From Nemertoderma westbladi (lineage: Eukaryota > Xenacoelomorpha > Nemertodermatida > Nemertodermatidae), in assembly GCA_032718475.1 (NCBI GenBank), contig JAUCBJ010003267.1, positions 1-60,000 of the forward strand: 60,000 nt of DNA. The letters run 5' to 3'. The position numbers and the translations under genes were made by a program. The notes below the pieces were generated by a model, which was not told the DNA's origin, made no database searches, and worked only from the letters and a program-made list of their open reading frames with translations. Position 1 is the stretch's first letter, and the number at the start of each line of letters is the position of its first letter. Positions 48,301 through 57,788 of this stretch are shown here, piece by piece.

Positions 48301-50304
48301 TCAACTATTCGTGAACATGCTATAGAATCCGAGTACTCTTTCTCGTACACAGACTTCCCTCTCTAGGCACTCAACCATTCGTGAACATGCTATAGTATCC
48401 GAGCACTCTTTCTCGTACACACACTTCTCTCTCTACGACACTCAACTATTCGTGAACATGCTATAGAATCCGAGCACTCTTTCTCGTACACAGACTTCCC
48501 TCTCTACGGCACTCAACTATTCGTGAACATGCCATAGAATCCGAGCACTCTATCTCGTACACACACTTCTCTCTCTACGGCACTCAACTATTCGTGAACA
48601 TGCTATAGAATCCGAGCACTCTTTCTCGTACACAGACTTCCCTCTCTAGGCACTCAACTATTCGTGAACATGCTATAGTATCCGAGCACTCTTTCTCGTA
48701 CACAGACTTCCCTCTCTAGGCACTCAACTATTCGTGAACATGCTATAGTATCCGAGCACTCTTTCTCGTACACACACTTCTCTCTCTACGGCACTCAACT
48801 ATTCGTGAACATGCTATAGAATCCGAGCACTCTTTCTCGTACACAGACTTCTCTCTCTACGACACTCAACTATTCGTGAACATGCTATAGAATCCGAGCA
48901 CTCTTTCTCGTACACAGACTTCTCTCTCTACGACACTCAACTATTCGTGAACATGCTATAGAATCCGAGCACTCTTTCTCGTACACACACTTCTCTCTCT
49001 ACGGCACTCAACTATTCGTGAACATGCTATAGAATCCGAGCACTCTTTCTCGTACACAGACTTCTCTCTCTACGACACTCAACTATTCGTGAACATGCTA
49101 TAGAATCCGAGCACTCTTTCTCGTACACAGACTTCTCTCTCTATGGCACTCAACTATTCGTGAACATGCTATAGAATCCGAGCACTCTTTCTCGTACACA
49201 CACTTCTCTCTCTACGGCACTCAACTATTCGTGAACATGCTATAGAATCCGAGCACTCTTTCTCGTACACAGACTTCTCTCTCTATGGCACTCAACTATT
49301 CGTGAACATGCTATATAATCCGAGCACTCTATCTCGTACACACACTCCTCTCTCTACGACACTCAACTATTCGTGAACATGCTATAGAATCCGAGCACTC
49401 TTTCTCGTACACAGACTTCTCTCTCTATGGCACTCAACTATTCGTGAACATGCTATATAATCCGAGCACTCTATCTCGTACACACACTTCTCTCTCTACG
49501 GCACTCAACTATTCGTGAACATGCTATAGAATCCGAGCACTCTTTCTCGTACACAGACTTCTCTCTCTACGACACTCAACTATTCGTGAACATGCTATAG
49601 AATCCGAGCACTCTATCTCGTACACACACTTCTCTCTCTACGACACTCAACTATTCGTGAACATGCTATAGAATCCGAGCACTCTTTCTCGTACACAGAC
49701 TTCCCTCTCTACGACACTCAACTATTCGTGAACATGCTATAGAATCCGAGCACTCTATCTCGTACACACACTTCTCTCTCTACGACACTCAACTATTCGT
49801 GAACATGCTATAGAATCCGAGCACTCTTTCTCGTACACAGACTTCTCTCTCTACGGCACTCAACTATTCGTGAACATGCTATAGAATCCGAGCACTCTAT
49901 CTCGTACACACACTTCTCTCTCTACGACACTCAACTATTCGTGAACATGCTATAGAATCCGAGCACTCTTTCTCGTACACAGACTTCTCTCTCTGCGACA
50001 CTCAACTATTCGTGAACATGCCATAGAATCCGAGCACTCTTTCTCGTACACAGACTTCCCTCTCTACGACACTCAACTATTCGTGAACATGCTATAGAAT
50101 CCGAGCACTCTTTCTCGTACACAGACTTCCCTCTCTACGACACTCAACTATTCGTGAACATGCTATAGTATCCGAGCACTCTATCTCGTACACAGACTTA
50201 TCTCTCTACGGCACTCAACTATTCGTGAACATGCTATAGTATCCGAGCACTCTTTCTCGTACACAGACTTCTCTCTCTACGACACTCAACTATTCGTGAA
50301 CATG
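42329..50304 (+). repeat. Satellite 4, right block: about 112 copies
   Basis: The array resumes in mid-monomer after the BEL target duplication. Subtypes recur in ordered runs (CTATCTCG with ACACACACTT; GCTATAGTATCC; CTCTAGGCACTC at about 44594, 44947, 45591, 46086, 47013 and 47867), giving a multi-monomer higher-order structure. The last unit ends in GAACATG at 50304, where the PLE coding sequence resumes in frame. Confidence 0.97.
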
Positions 50305-50414
50305 ATTCATCTATTAAACATGACAAACCTACACTCAATATTCAAGGGACCTCCTTTCCACTAATCTTATTCCAGTACTGTATACGATGTACTGTAGCAG
50401 CTGCCTCATTTTAG
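50298..50414 (+). pseudogene. PLE GIY-YIG endonuclease C-terminal end
   Basis: In the frame GAA CAT GAT..., the last repeat unit continues as EHDSSIKHDKPTLN, then IQGTSFPLILF, ending at TAG (50412-50414). PLE and GIY-YIG proteins end with an ES-x-x-I-x3-KP-x-LN...PL-x-LF signature, which this matches with His-Asp in place of Glu-Ser. It shows the satellite lies inside the element's coding region. Confidence 0.72.
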
Positions 50415-50730
50415 TTTACTGTCCCGGTTTCTTTTCTATTTTTTGCTAAATATATTATTATACAGTTAGGTTCCCAATTATTATAATATACAGTAGGCCT
50501 AATGTACGTGATTAAACTTTGCTCACTCACATTTACTTACATACATATTTCTTACTTTCTTAATTGATGCTGTCATTTGCACTTTTTGATTGGTCCCTTT
50601 TGTGTTAATCTAGTTTACAGTTTTTAAATTTTACTCTAAGTTGTCTATATGTAACTCCACTGAAGATGTTATAAAGTTAATATATCGAAACGTTTGGACT
50701 ATTAAAATGTTTTTTTTTATTCCTTTTGCG
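50415..50730 (+). other. Putative PLE 3' UTR with hammerhead-like core
   Basis: AT-rich DNA. A segment ACTGAAGATG...ATATCGAAACGTTTGG lies at about 50657-50697. PLEs commonly carry hammerhead ribozyme motifs (CTGATGA ... GAAAC) near their ends. Here the first box is CTGAAGA, a change at an invariant position, so activity is unlikely. It may instead be the conserved tail found after many retroelement ORFs. Confidence 0.4.
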
Positions 50731-50850
50731 CTTTTATTTGTACTAAGACTTAGATTCCCTACTAAGTAAAATTATGTTTTAATATAATAAAAAAATAAAA
50801 ATATTCTCAAATTCTAAAAATTCTAAAAATATAATTATCATTTTACTCAC

Positions 50851-51049
50851 CGTTAACCAAGGGTGATCCAATATTTCGCCAGGGGTGAGTCTATAAGCGG
50901 GGTCCACCTTTAGCATCCCTTTTATCAGATGGCTGGCTTCCGGGGAGACTGTCAGCCATACGGGCTCCGTGAAGGCCGGGCAGCCCAGTTTAATGCTGGC
51001 GTACAGTTCGTCCTCATTGTGGCCGTAGAACGGCGGACTGCCGCATAAT
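50851..51049 (-). CDS. Protein kinase C-lobe exon (CaMK-like), 199 nt
   Basis: The exon is bounded by an acceptor TCCCTGTAG| (ends 51050) and a strong donor ACG|GTGAGT (50851/50850). It opens in phase 2 and ends in phase 0. It encodes 66 residues of the kinase large lobe: LCGSPPFYGHNEDELYASIK (subdomain IX-X), SPEASHLIKGML, then VDPAYRLTPGEILDHPWLT with the invariant Arg of subdomain XI. This wording is typical of CaMK-group Ser/Thr kinases; the family cannot be fixed from one exon. Upstream exons with the ATP site and HRD/DFG motifs must lie at higher coordinates and are not seen in this window. The downstream exon may be 21118-21261. Confidence 0.85.
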
Positions 51050-51682
51050 CTACAGGGATTTGCGATGTCGTGAATAACCGCTAGATGCCAGATGGAAGTT
51101 CCCATACAAAATGGTTAATCAATAAAATGTATATCGCACTAATTTTGCGTATTTTTGATTCGCACCCGTAATAAAGTTAAATAATGTCTCTATCACTAAA
51201 TTTTATTGATTGGTTCATTGGATTCATATAGAAGTACCGGCAACAAAGTTTAAGTTGTCCAGTTGGTTATATTGTTGGCCTTGGCCTTCTAACCCAGAAG
51301 GTCGAGATTTCGACCCCAAGAGAAGGAACATCCAAGTTTTCGTTAAGACTTTAACATTAAACAACGATTCAGCCCACCCAGGTTTAATGGGAACCTGGCT
51401 TATAATACGGGAGCAAAGAAAAGGGTTGGATAAGAGAATTGAACCTTGGAAGTTAGTGCGGCGTCCTCGATAAACCGATGACTTATTAAACCGATATACT
51501 TATACTAATGACTTATTCATCTTCTGCTGTGTGAAATAATTTTTATATTTTATATAATGTTGCCAAAACCCGTTTAAACTGAAAACTTTAAGAATATCCC
51601 GATAAGATAATAACTTCGGGATAGTTATTGACAGTAACAATGTGTTGGCAAGCTGTATTTTTCGAGGTGTTTGTTATTATAC
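51050..51682. other. Unique DNA with a tRNA-like patch
   Basis: No exon is recognised. About 51254-51320 resembles a degenerate tRNA (TTGGTTATATTGTTGG as A box-like; GGCCTTCTAACCC as an anticodon stem-loop with TCT; GGTCGAGATTTCGACC as T-arm), perhaps a SINE head. Confidence 0.4.
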
Positions 51683-52142
51683 ATTTATTATAGGAAGGGA
51701 TCTAGGGGTCTTAACTTCGAATGATAAGTTTATTTAACCGAAAATAACTTATCTTTTATTGGCGCAATTGTAGGACTAATCCCATCACATGCGTACTTTT
51801 TAACTGGGTAGTGTACAAATTTAGGAATCGCGTAATTTTTTCTTGAAATTAATATCTCATATCTCTCCAAACCACGTACGCGTTTCCTGGGTCTCATCAG
51901 CGTGGTGTCGGTTTCGAACCTGGGACCACGAGGTGGAAGCCGAGATAACAACCACTAGGCCACAGGTTCTTGAGATATGGAGTATTAATTTCAAAGCCAG
52001 CTGCCTTTGTACAGTACCCGGTTAAAAAGTACGCATGTGATGGGATTAGTCCTACAATTGCGCCAATAAAAGATAAGTTATTTCCGGTAAAATAAACTTA
52101 TCATTCGAGGTTAAGACACCTAGATCCCTTCCTATAATAAAT
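51683..52142. repeat. 460-bp foldback element with tRNA-like centre
   Basis: The arms 51683-51865 and about 51962-52142 are inverted copies. The outer ~135 bp (ATTTATTATAGGAAGG ... TTTTTAACTGGGTA) are over 90% matched and the inner parts are diverged. The ends are ATTTATTATAGG / CCTATAATAAAT. No convincing target duplication was found. The centre holds a tRNA-derived sequence. Confidence 0.85.
51885..51964 (-). pseudogene. tRNA-like/SINE sequence in palindrome loop
   Basis: The minus strand reads GGCCTAGTGGTTGTTATCTC (A box-like), GGCTTCCACC (anticodon region) and CCAGGTTCGAAACC, an almost perfect B box, then CGACACCACG. The pol III internal promoter boxes have near-normal spacing, but the acceptor stem does not form. 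A tRNA-derived SINE head is the best reading. Confidence 0.6.
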
Positions 52143-52210
52143 CACAGTTATAGTATACAGATGGTGTTATGCAAGAAACTCATATTTCCAGCGTGTTATG
52201 AAAAAATTAA

Positions 52211-52965
52211 CTTGGGGGAACCAATGAGACACCCCCAATGTTATATAGTGTCTGGTTGGAGATGTGTGCATTGTACTTGACACAATGAACCCGGCGTAGC
52301 ATTCTTGTGAATGTGCCATCCAGAGATTTGGTGTCCTCAGCAGTTAGAGCCCAGCATGGACTCCCATAGAGAAGTACTGGAACTACTACTGCTCTAAATA
52401 ATCGGACCTTAAGTTTCCGATTAATTCTCGGTGACTTCCAAATCCTGGAAAGCCTATTCAAGGCTGCCCATGCCTTTCCCTTACGTATTCGAAGGTCCTC
52501 ACCTACTTCCGGATCCATGATCCCAGGTAACAGAAGTCGTCCACATGCTCACGCATACCATCCTTTGAGCTTATGCTCATCCGATCAGAGACTTGCTGAG
52601 GACTTTCAAAGTTAACTGTCAACATTTTGGTTTTCTGGAGTTAATATTATTATTATTATTATTTTATTTTATTTTATTTATGTTCTAATGAGCTGAGGAG
52701 CCGTTGGGCTCCCTCTAATGATTCTGAGAGTACTCCTAAGTCATCAGCAAAGTCTAGATCAGTTAGGTACTTGGCAGGATTTCCTCGATTTCTGGAGCCA
52801 GTACGTGGAGTTATCATCACCCCATCATCATTATGATGATCTAAGGACATGCTTAGAACATAGTCAACAAGAATCCGGATGCGATTTAATAGAATTCTAT
52901 TGTATAGCTTTGCAGCAATCGAGATCAATGAGATTCCCCGAAAAGAACCATAGAGTGTTAGGTTG
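52211..52965 (-). mobile_element. LINE-2x copy D: deleted fragment
   Basis: Minus-strand LINE-2x coding sequence, truncated at both ends. It has a (TAA)/(TTTTA) microsatellite replacing part of the ORF near 52645-52680 and a ~360-bp deletion that joins the region after RT motif C to the RT finger region near 52870-52880. The right end stops at GTGTTAGGTTG against LINE-3x. It is non-functional. Confidence 0.85.
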
Positions 52966-52975
52966 TGTTGATTCG

Positions 52976-53052
52976 GTCAGGTCAGGTCCCCAGATCCTGC
53001 TACCACTATGGCAGTAATGTGGTACTACCTGTAGCTGTCAGCCCAGTAGGGC
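52976..53052 (+). ncRNA. Structured 5' RNA element of LINE-3x
   Basis: GTCAGGTCAGGT (52976-52987) can pair through CAGGT with ACCTG (53027-53031). The hairpin TACCAC / GTGGTA (53001-53006 / 53019-53024) has a 12-nt loop. A second hairpin, GCCC AGTA GGGC, is at 53041-53052. The order, loop size and ACCTGTAGCTG linker match LINE-2x while the stem sequences differ. Confidence 0.55.
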
Positions 53053-53328
53053 AGGCCCGATAAGCATAGCCTATTCATTATTTAGTTGATCAAGAGTGGG
53101 TTGGTTCAGCCCCGTCAACTAAATAAGTCACTGAGGGCTATAGCACCTAGGGCACCATTGAAGGCAAAGGCTTGATACGCATCTGCATTAGAGATGATAC
53201 AAGCCCCGCCCTGTCTATACTGGATGCTCCTCTACCAGTGTTAGGTAACCTAACCCAGGAGGCACACTTGGTTCAGGGTGTAACAAATGGACCCCTACAG
53301 TCGGCAGCAGGGCTGTAGGCCATGGATA

Positions 53329-53395
53329 GGCGGAAGGTAATCAACCAACGGCTAGACATGCTGACAAGGTCGGCGGAAGGTAATCAACCAACGGC
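53329..53395. repeat. Short direct duplication in LINE-3x 5' UTR
   Basis: GGCGGAAGGTAATCAACCAA followed by CGGC occurs twice, about 43 bp apart, just before the ORF. Confidence 0.85.
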
Positions 53396-53460
53396 GACCT
53401 ACTGCGAAGACGCTTGTAGGAGTTGCGACCACAAGCGGTTTACCCCCGCAACTGAAAGAT

Positions 53461-54956
53461 ATGAGTATGAGAACCCTCCAGGAGAAATACCGGCTCGGTA
53501 GTCGCCCGGGTCAACAAGGACCGCGTCCCTCAGTGGTACACCAGGCTGGGGTCGATAAATTGGCTACTGGAACAGAAGACAGAGAAGAAAGAAGAACCAA
53601 CCTGTTGAAATGTAAAAAGACACTAAAGATTGCTACAATGAACGCACGCACGCTGAAAGCACAGAGCAAACAGGGTGACATGGTCGCTCTGGCAATGGAA
53701 TATAACATCGACATCATCTGCATCCAAGAACATCGGATTTGTCATGAAGACACTGCCATGAAGTACAATGACATTGGAAATGGATGGACGTTAGTAACAA
53801 GCTCAGCAGTAAGAAACTCGGCCAATGCATCAATTGGTGGAGTAGGAATTCTGCTAAGCCCATTTGCACTTAAGACTCTAAACAACATCGAATCTATAAA
53901 TTCCAGGGTTATGATCGCTACATTTGATGGGAATCCCAAGACAACAGTTATATGTTGCTACAGTCCAACCAATGCATCAGAGCCAGAACAAGCAGTCAAG
54001 TTTTATGAAGAACTGACTGGACTTATTAAGGACATCCCGAAACACAATGTTAAAGTCATTGCTGGTGACCTGAATGCGCAAATTGGCCCAGAAGACATCA
54101 AGGGTTACACCTATAACACCAGTTCTAACAGAAATGGGTACTTACTCTTAGACCTAATGGAAGAATGTGAATTGATACCAACAAACAACACATTCGAAAA
54201 GAGTAAGGGGAAGCTATGGACCTTTCAATACCCTAATGGAACCAAAGCACAACTGGATTACATCCTTATAAACAAAAAGTGGAGAAATAGCATGATCAAC
54301 TGCGAGGCATACAGCTCGTTCAACCTAATTGGTTCGGACCACAGAATTGTGACTGCAGAGATCAGACTCAGTTTGAGAGCCAGCAAACCCAGGACAAGCA
54401 AGCAAATCAACTATGACTGGGAGAAACTCAGAACTGACAATGCTGTAAAGGATGCTTATACAGTAGAAGTTCAAAACCGCTTTGAAGCACTTCAGTCAAT
54501 GGATGAAGACCAATCCACCGATTCAATATACCAGAATATAATAACAGCCCACAAGGAATCAGCAAAGAGGCATATCCCCCAGAAACCTAAACGAAAACAG
54601 TATGTGCCATGGCAAAACTCTGAGGTTACTTGTAAGAGAGACGATCTTAAGATAGCCTACAAAGTTAAAACCGAACAACCAACAACCGAAAACATTAACA
54701 AGGTTGAGAAAGCTAAGGACGATCTTAAATTGGCCTACAACATCAGCCAGGAAAAGTACATACAGGATAAAACTGAAGCAATTACAACTGCTCACCTACA
54801 GCAACAATCAAGACTTACCTGGCAAACTGTAAATGAGGTATCTGGTCGGAAAAGTTGTGCAAAGGGGCGCCTCAAAGCCGATAGTCCTGAAGAACGTGTT
54901 GGGAAGTGGAAAAATCACTTCAGCAACTTGCTTGGGCAGCCACCAAACATCGAGGT
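53461..54956 (+). pseudogene. LINE-3x ORF, 5' part: APE endonuclease
   Basis: The ATG at 53461 opens a frame of about 498 native codons, after which the insert adds a few foreign codons to a stop at 54972. The endonuclease motifs are intact: ATMNARTL (Asn), IQEHR (Glu), CCYSPT, AGDLNAQIG, LDYILIN and GSDHRIV. A Lys-rich linker and the GKWKNHFSNLL segment that precedes the RT follow. This is the same architecture as LINE-2x, but the proteins differ substantially, so it is a separate family. Confidence 0.85.
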
Positions 54957-56748
54957 CTACTACTACTACTAGGATCGGCATGCTGCATTGCAGCTGCATT
55001 TTTAAGAATGCTGTGCCGGCTTGTCAACAAAATTGCACCGCCACAACTCCCTATCACCCATGACATTTGCTAGATCATCCGCATCTTTAAGGCCAGTGTC
55101 CTTTAAGATGCGTCTCAAGAAAGTCATGGGCTGTCCACCATGCTTATTCACTCCATGAGGCTGCCAAAGTACAAGATTATGCACTGGCTGGTCCTCACGG
55201 CGAAAGCAATGTCCTGCAAAGCGGAGGCGATTTTGTTCTAGTGTCCAGCTTGGGGGAACCAATGAGACACCTCCAATGTTATATAGGGTCTGGTTGGAGA
55301 TGTGTGCATTGTACTTGACACAATGAACCCGGCGTAGCATTCTTGTGAATGTGCCATCCAGAGATTTGGTGTCCTCAGCAGTTAGAGCCCAGCATGGACT
55401 CCCGTAGAGGAGTACTGGAACTACTGCTGCTCTAAATAATCGGACCTTAAGTTTCCGATTAATTCTCGGTGATTTCCAAATCCTGGAAAGCCTATTCAAG
55501 GCTGTCCATGCCTTTCCCTTACGTATTCGAAGGTCCTCACCTGACTTCCGGATCCATGATCCCAGGTAACAGAAGTCGTCCACATGCTCAAGCATACCAT
55601 CCTTTGAGCTTATGCTCATCCGATCAGAGACTTGCTGAGGACTTTCAAAGTTAACAGTCAGAATTTTGGTCTTTCTGGAGTTAATAAAAAGACCAACACT
55701 AGAAGCAGCATGTTCTAATGAGCTGAGGAGCCGTTGGGCTCCCTCTAATGATTCTGAGAGTACTCCTAAGTCATCAGCAAAGTCTAGATCAGTTAGGTAC
55801 TTGGCAGGATTTCCTCGACTTCTGGAGCCAGTAGGTGGAGTTATCATCACCCCATCATCATTATAATGATCTAAGGACATGCGTAGAACATAGTCAACCA
55901 CAATAATGAACAAGAATGGTGCAAGTGTGTCTCCTTGGAGGACGCCCCATAACACTTCAAATGGTTCTGTGTCACCGTCAACAGTAGACACAAATGTTGT
56001 CGAACCATCGTATACTGATCTGATTGCTGCAATAATTTCATCAGGAATCCCATATAATGAAAGTATGCTGAACATACGTGAGCGAGAGACTGAATCAAAG
56101 GCCTTGAAGAAGTCAACAAAGATAACAGCCAGATGCCTGTCTTTCTTTTTTGATAATTCTTCAATTATCCTTCTAAGTGCCAAAATGGGCTCCATGGTCC
56201 CACGACCTTTACGGAACCCATTCTGATTTCCACGGAGCAGTCTCTCAATGGGATCCCTGATGCGATTTAATAGAATCCTATTGTATAGCTTTGCAGCAAT
56301 CGAGATCAATGAGATTCCCCGAAAAGAACCATAGAGTGTTAGGTTGCCCTTCTTGGGAACTGGCACCAACTTATTTGTTTTCATTTCTTGTGGGACTCTT
56401 GTTGTTCGGTACATGTCTACTATGATGGGATAGATGAGCTTTAAACACTCAGGTATTTTAAAGACCTCAGGGGGAACACCATCTACTCCACTGGCACGAT
56501 TGGTCTTAATGCTCTTTGCAGCAGCCTTCACTTCTGCAAAGGAGATATCGCCAATGGGAATATCTGGGAGTACAGACTCAGACACTTTTACTTCTATAAA
56601 GTTATCAGGCAATACCCTGTCATTATTGAGGAGCTTTTCAAAGTGGGCTTTCCAACCATTGAGGCGATCGGCTGGTGATTCAGCCTTAACCTTGGTGGTT
56701 GGTTGGCTTTTCCGCCCAGTAAGCAGATTGATTGATTTCCATGCCTGG
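54957..56748 (-). mobile_element. LINE-2x copy E: 5'-truncated antisense insertion in LINE-3x
   Basis: The 3' end is on the left, with a (TAG)n tail of about six units (54957-54974), showing that LINE-2x ends in a short tandem tail rather than poly(A). The 5' end is truncated at CCAGGCATGG (56748). The flanks continue LINE-3x on both sides, proving nesting. No clear target duplication: the left flank ends GAGGTCTAC and the right begins ATTCAGCCCTAC. Confidence 0.88.
55002..56748 (-). pseudogene. LINE-2x copy E RT coding region (open frame, no start)
   Basis: An open frame covers the RT and the C-terminal domain: motif A FVDFFKAFDS, motif B GVLQGDTLAPF, motif C DFADD, and intact LLYGSPCW where copy B has its stop. 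The endonuclease is lost by 5' truncation and no native start codon remains. It serves as the best reference for the 3' half of the family. Confidence 0.85.
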
Positions 56749-57277
56749 ATTCAGCCCTACAAGGAAAATATATGACAAGACACTACCTATAGAAACAGGG
56801 GATTTCACACCTGCCGAACTCCAAAGAAGCATTAAAAGCATGTCCAATAATAAAGCGAGTGGATTAGATGAAATCCCAGCGGAGGTATGGAAAACCGGAG
56901 TGCTAAATAGACCATTATTGAATGTTTGCAACCGGATGTTAAAAGGGGAAAAGCCACCACCAATTTGGACTAAAGGTCAACTAAAGCCTCTCCCCAAGAA
57001 AGGAGACCTCGGCATACCAACAAACTATCGTGGGATCTGTCTGCTTGTGGTAGCTGCCAAAATATACAATAAAATGATTCTATATAGGATAAGGCCTCAC
57101 ATAGAGAAACTACTGCGTAAGAGCCAAAACGGATTTCGACCAAGTAGATCAACAATAGCTCAGATACTTGCACTACGGAGACTGATTGAAGGAATCAAGT
57201 CAAAGAATCTCACCGCAGTCATGACTTTTGTGGACTTCAAGAAGGCATTCATACAAGCAACGAGCCCTGCACTGTAG
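56749..57277 (+). pseudogene. LINE-3x ORF, 3' part: RT fingers to motif A
   Basis: The frame resumes as SPTRKIYDKTLPIE and carries KASGLDEIPAEVW, LKPLPKKGDLG, YRGICLLVVAAKIYN, NGFRPSRSTI and motif A FVDFKKAF. It then leaves LINE sequence at about 57250 and stops at 57277. Motifs B and C are absent. Confidence 0.85.
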
Positions 57278-57788
57278 TTTATATACACTGTAGCATATAC
57301 AACAATTTATCATTTGCTCAGTATACAGTATAATTGTACAGTTTTATGTATTTTACTACCGTACTCGTGTCGATATTGGCTTTGACGCGTGACGCGTCCC
57401 CGTGGGTTGGGGCTCCCCTCATAGACGTCAATGCTTTCTACAAGTTTGACGCGTCCGCAAAATAGGTCTGAGACCTAAATTATTTTGACGTGTCCACGTG
57501 ACACGTTGGCTGGGGCTGCTCCCATAGGAACCCTTACAACCTATTTTATAATCTTGACGCGTGACGCGACCGCGTTGGTTGGGGCTCCCCTTTTAATTAG
57601 CCATTATCTCCAAAATGTTGTCCCGATGTTTTTGTTTGCAGCAGATGTTCAAAAAACGGCATTTGACGTTCACGCGGTGTGGTTGTCAAAATTCCCCCCC
57701 CCCCCCGCCCCCCCCACCCCACATGTTCCACGCAACTCACATAAAAGTGGAGTTCCGATTCCATCGGTATGTAAATTTTATCTTTCAG
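57278..57788. other. Intergenic/intronic DNA with an ACGCGT-rich repeat
   Basis: Three diverged copies of a GC-rich ~45-bp unit (TTGACGCGTGACGCG...GGTTGGGGCTCCCC) start at about 57372, 57484 and 57553. A poly-C tract lies at about 57695-57716. Otherwise no feature is recognised. Confidence 0.6.

Larger units (their letters stand above)
24526..50730 (+). mobile_element. 5'-truncated Penelope-like element expanded by an internal satellite
   Basis: The left piece (24526-24720) encodes the middle of a GIY-YIG endonuclease, as found at the C-terminus of Penelope-like elements: YIVNSKRQYRVRVFEHL, then SRSVRTGKT, then HSLIREHAKESEHSFSYTDF. The right piece (50298-50414) encodes the usual PLE terminal motif: SSIKHDKPTLN, then SFPLILF, stopping at the TAG of 50412. 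Between them lie about 15 kb of 71-bp repeats derived from the HSxIREH segment, plus a BEL element. The RT and the N-terminal part of the endonuclease are absent. A CTGAAGA...CGAAACG segment (about 50659-50692) fits a PLE 3' end. The element is inactive. Confidence 0.75.
52966..57250 (+). mobile_element. LINE-3x: RTE-like LINE split by LINE-2x copy E, 3' truncated
   Basis: The 5' UTR (52966-53460), an endonuclease ORF (53461-54956) and RT fingers/motif A (56749-57250) are on the plus strand. The interruption is an antisense LINE-2x copy. LINE-3x stops right after motif A (FVDFKKAF), so the rest of the RT and the 3' end are missing. Loss of the 3' rather than the 5' end points to a later deletion, not incomplete reverse transcription. 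Confidence 0.85.
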
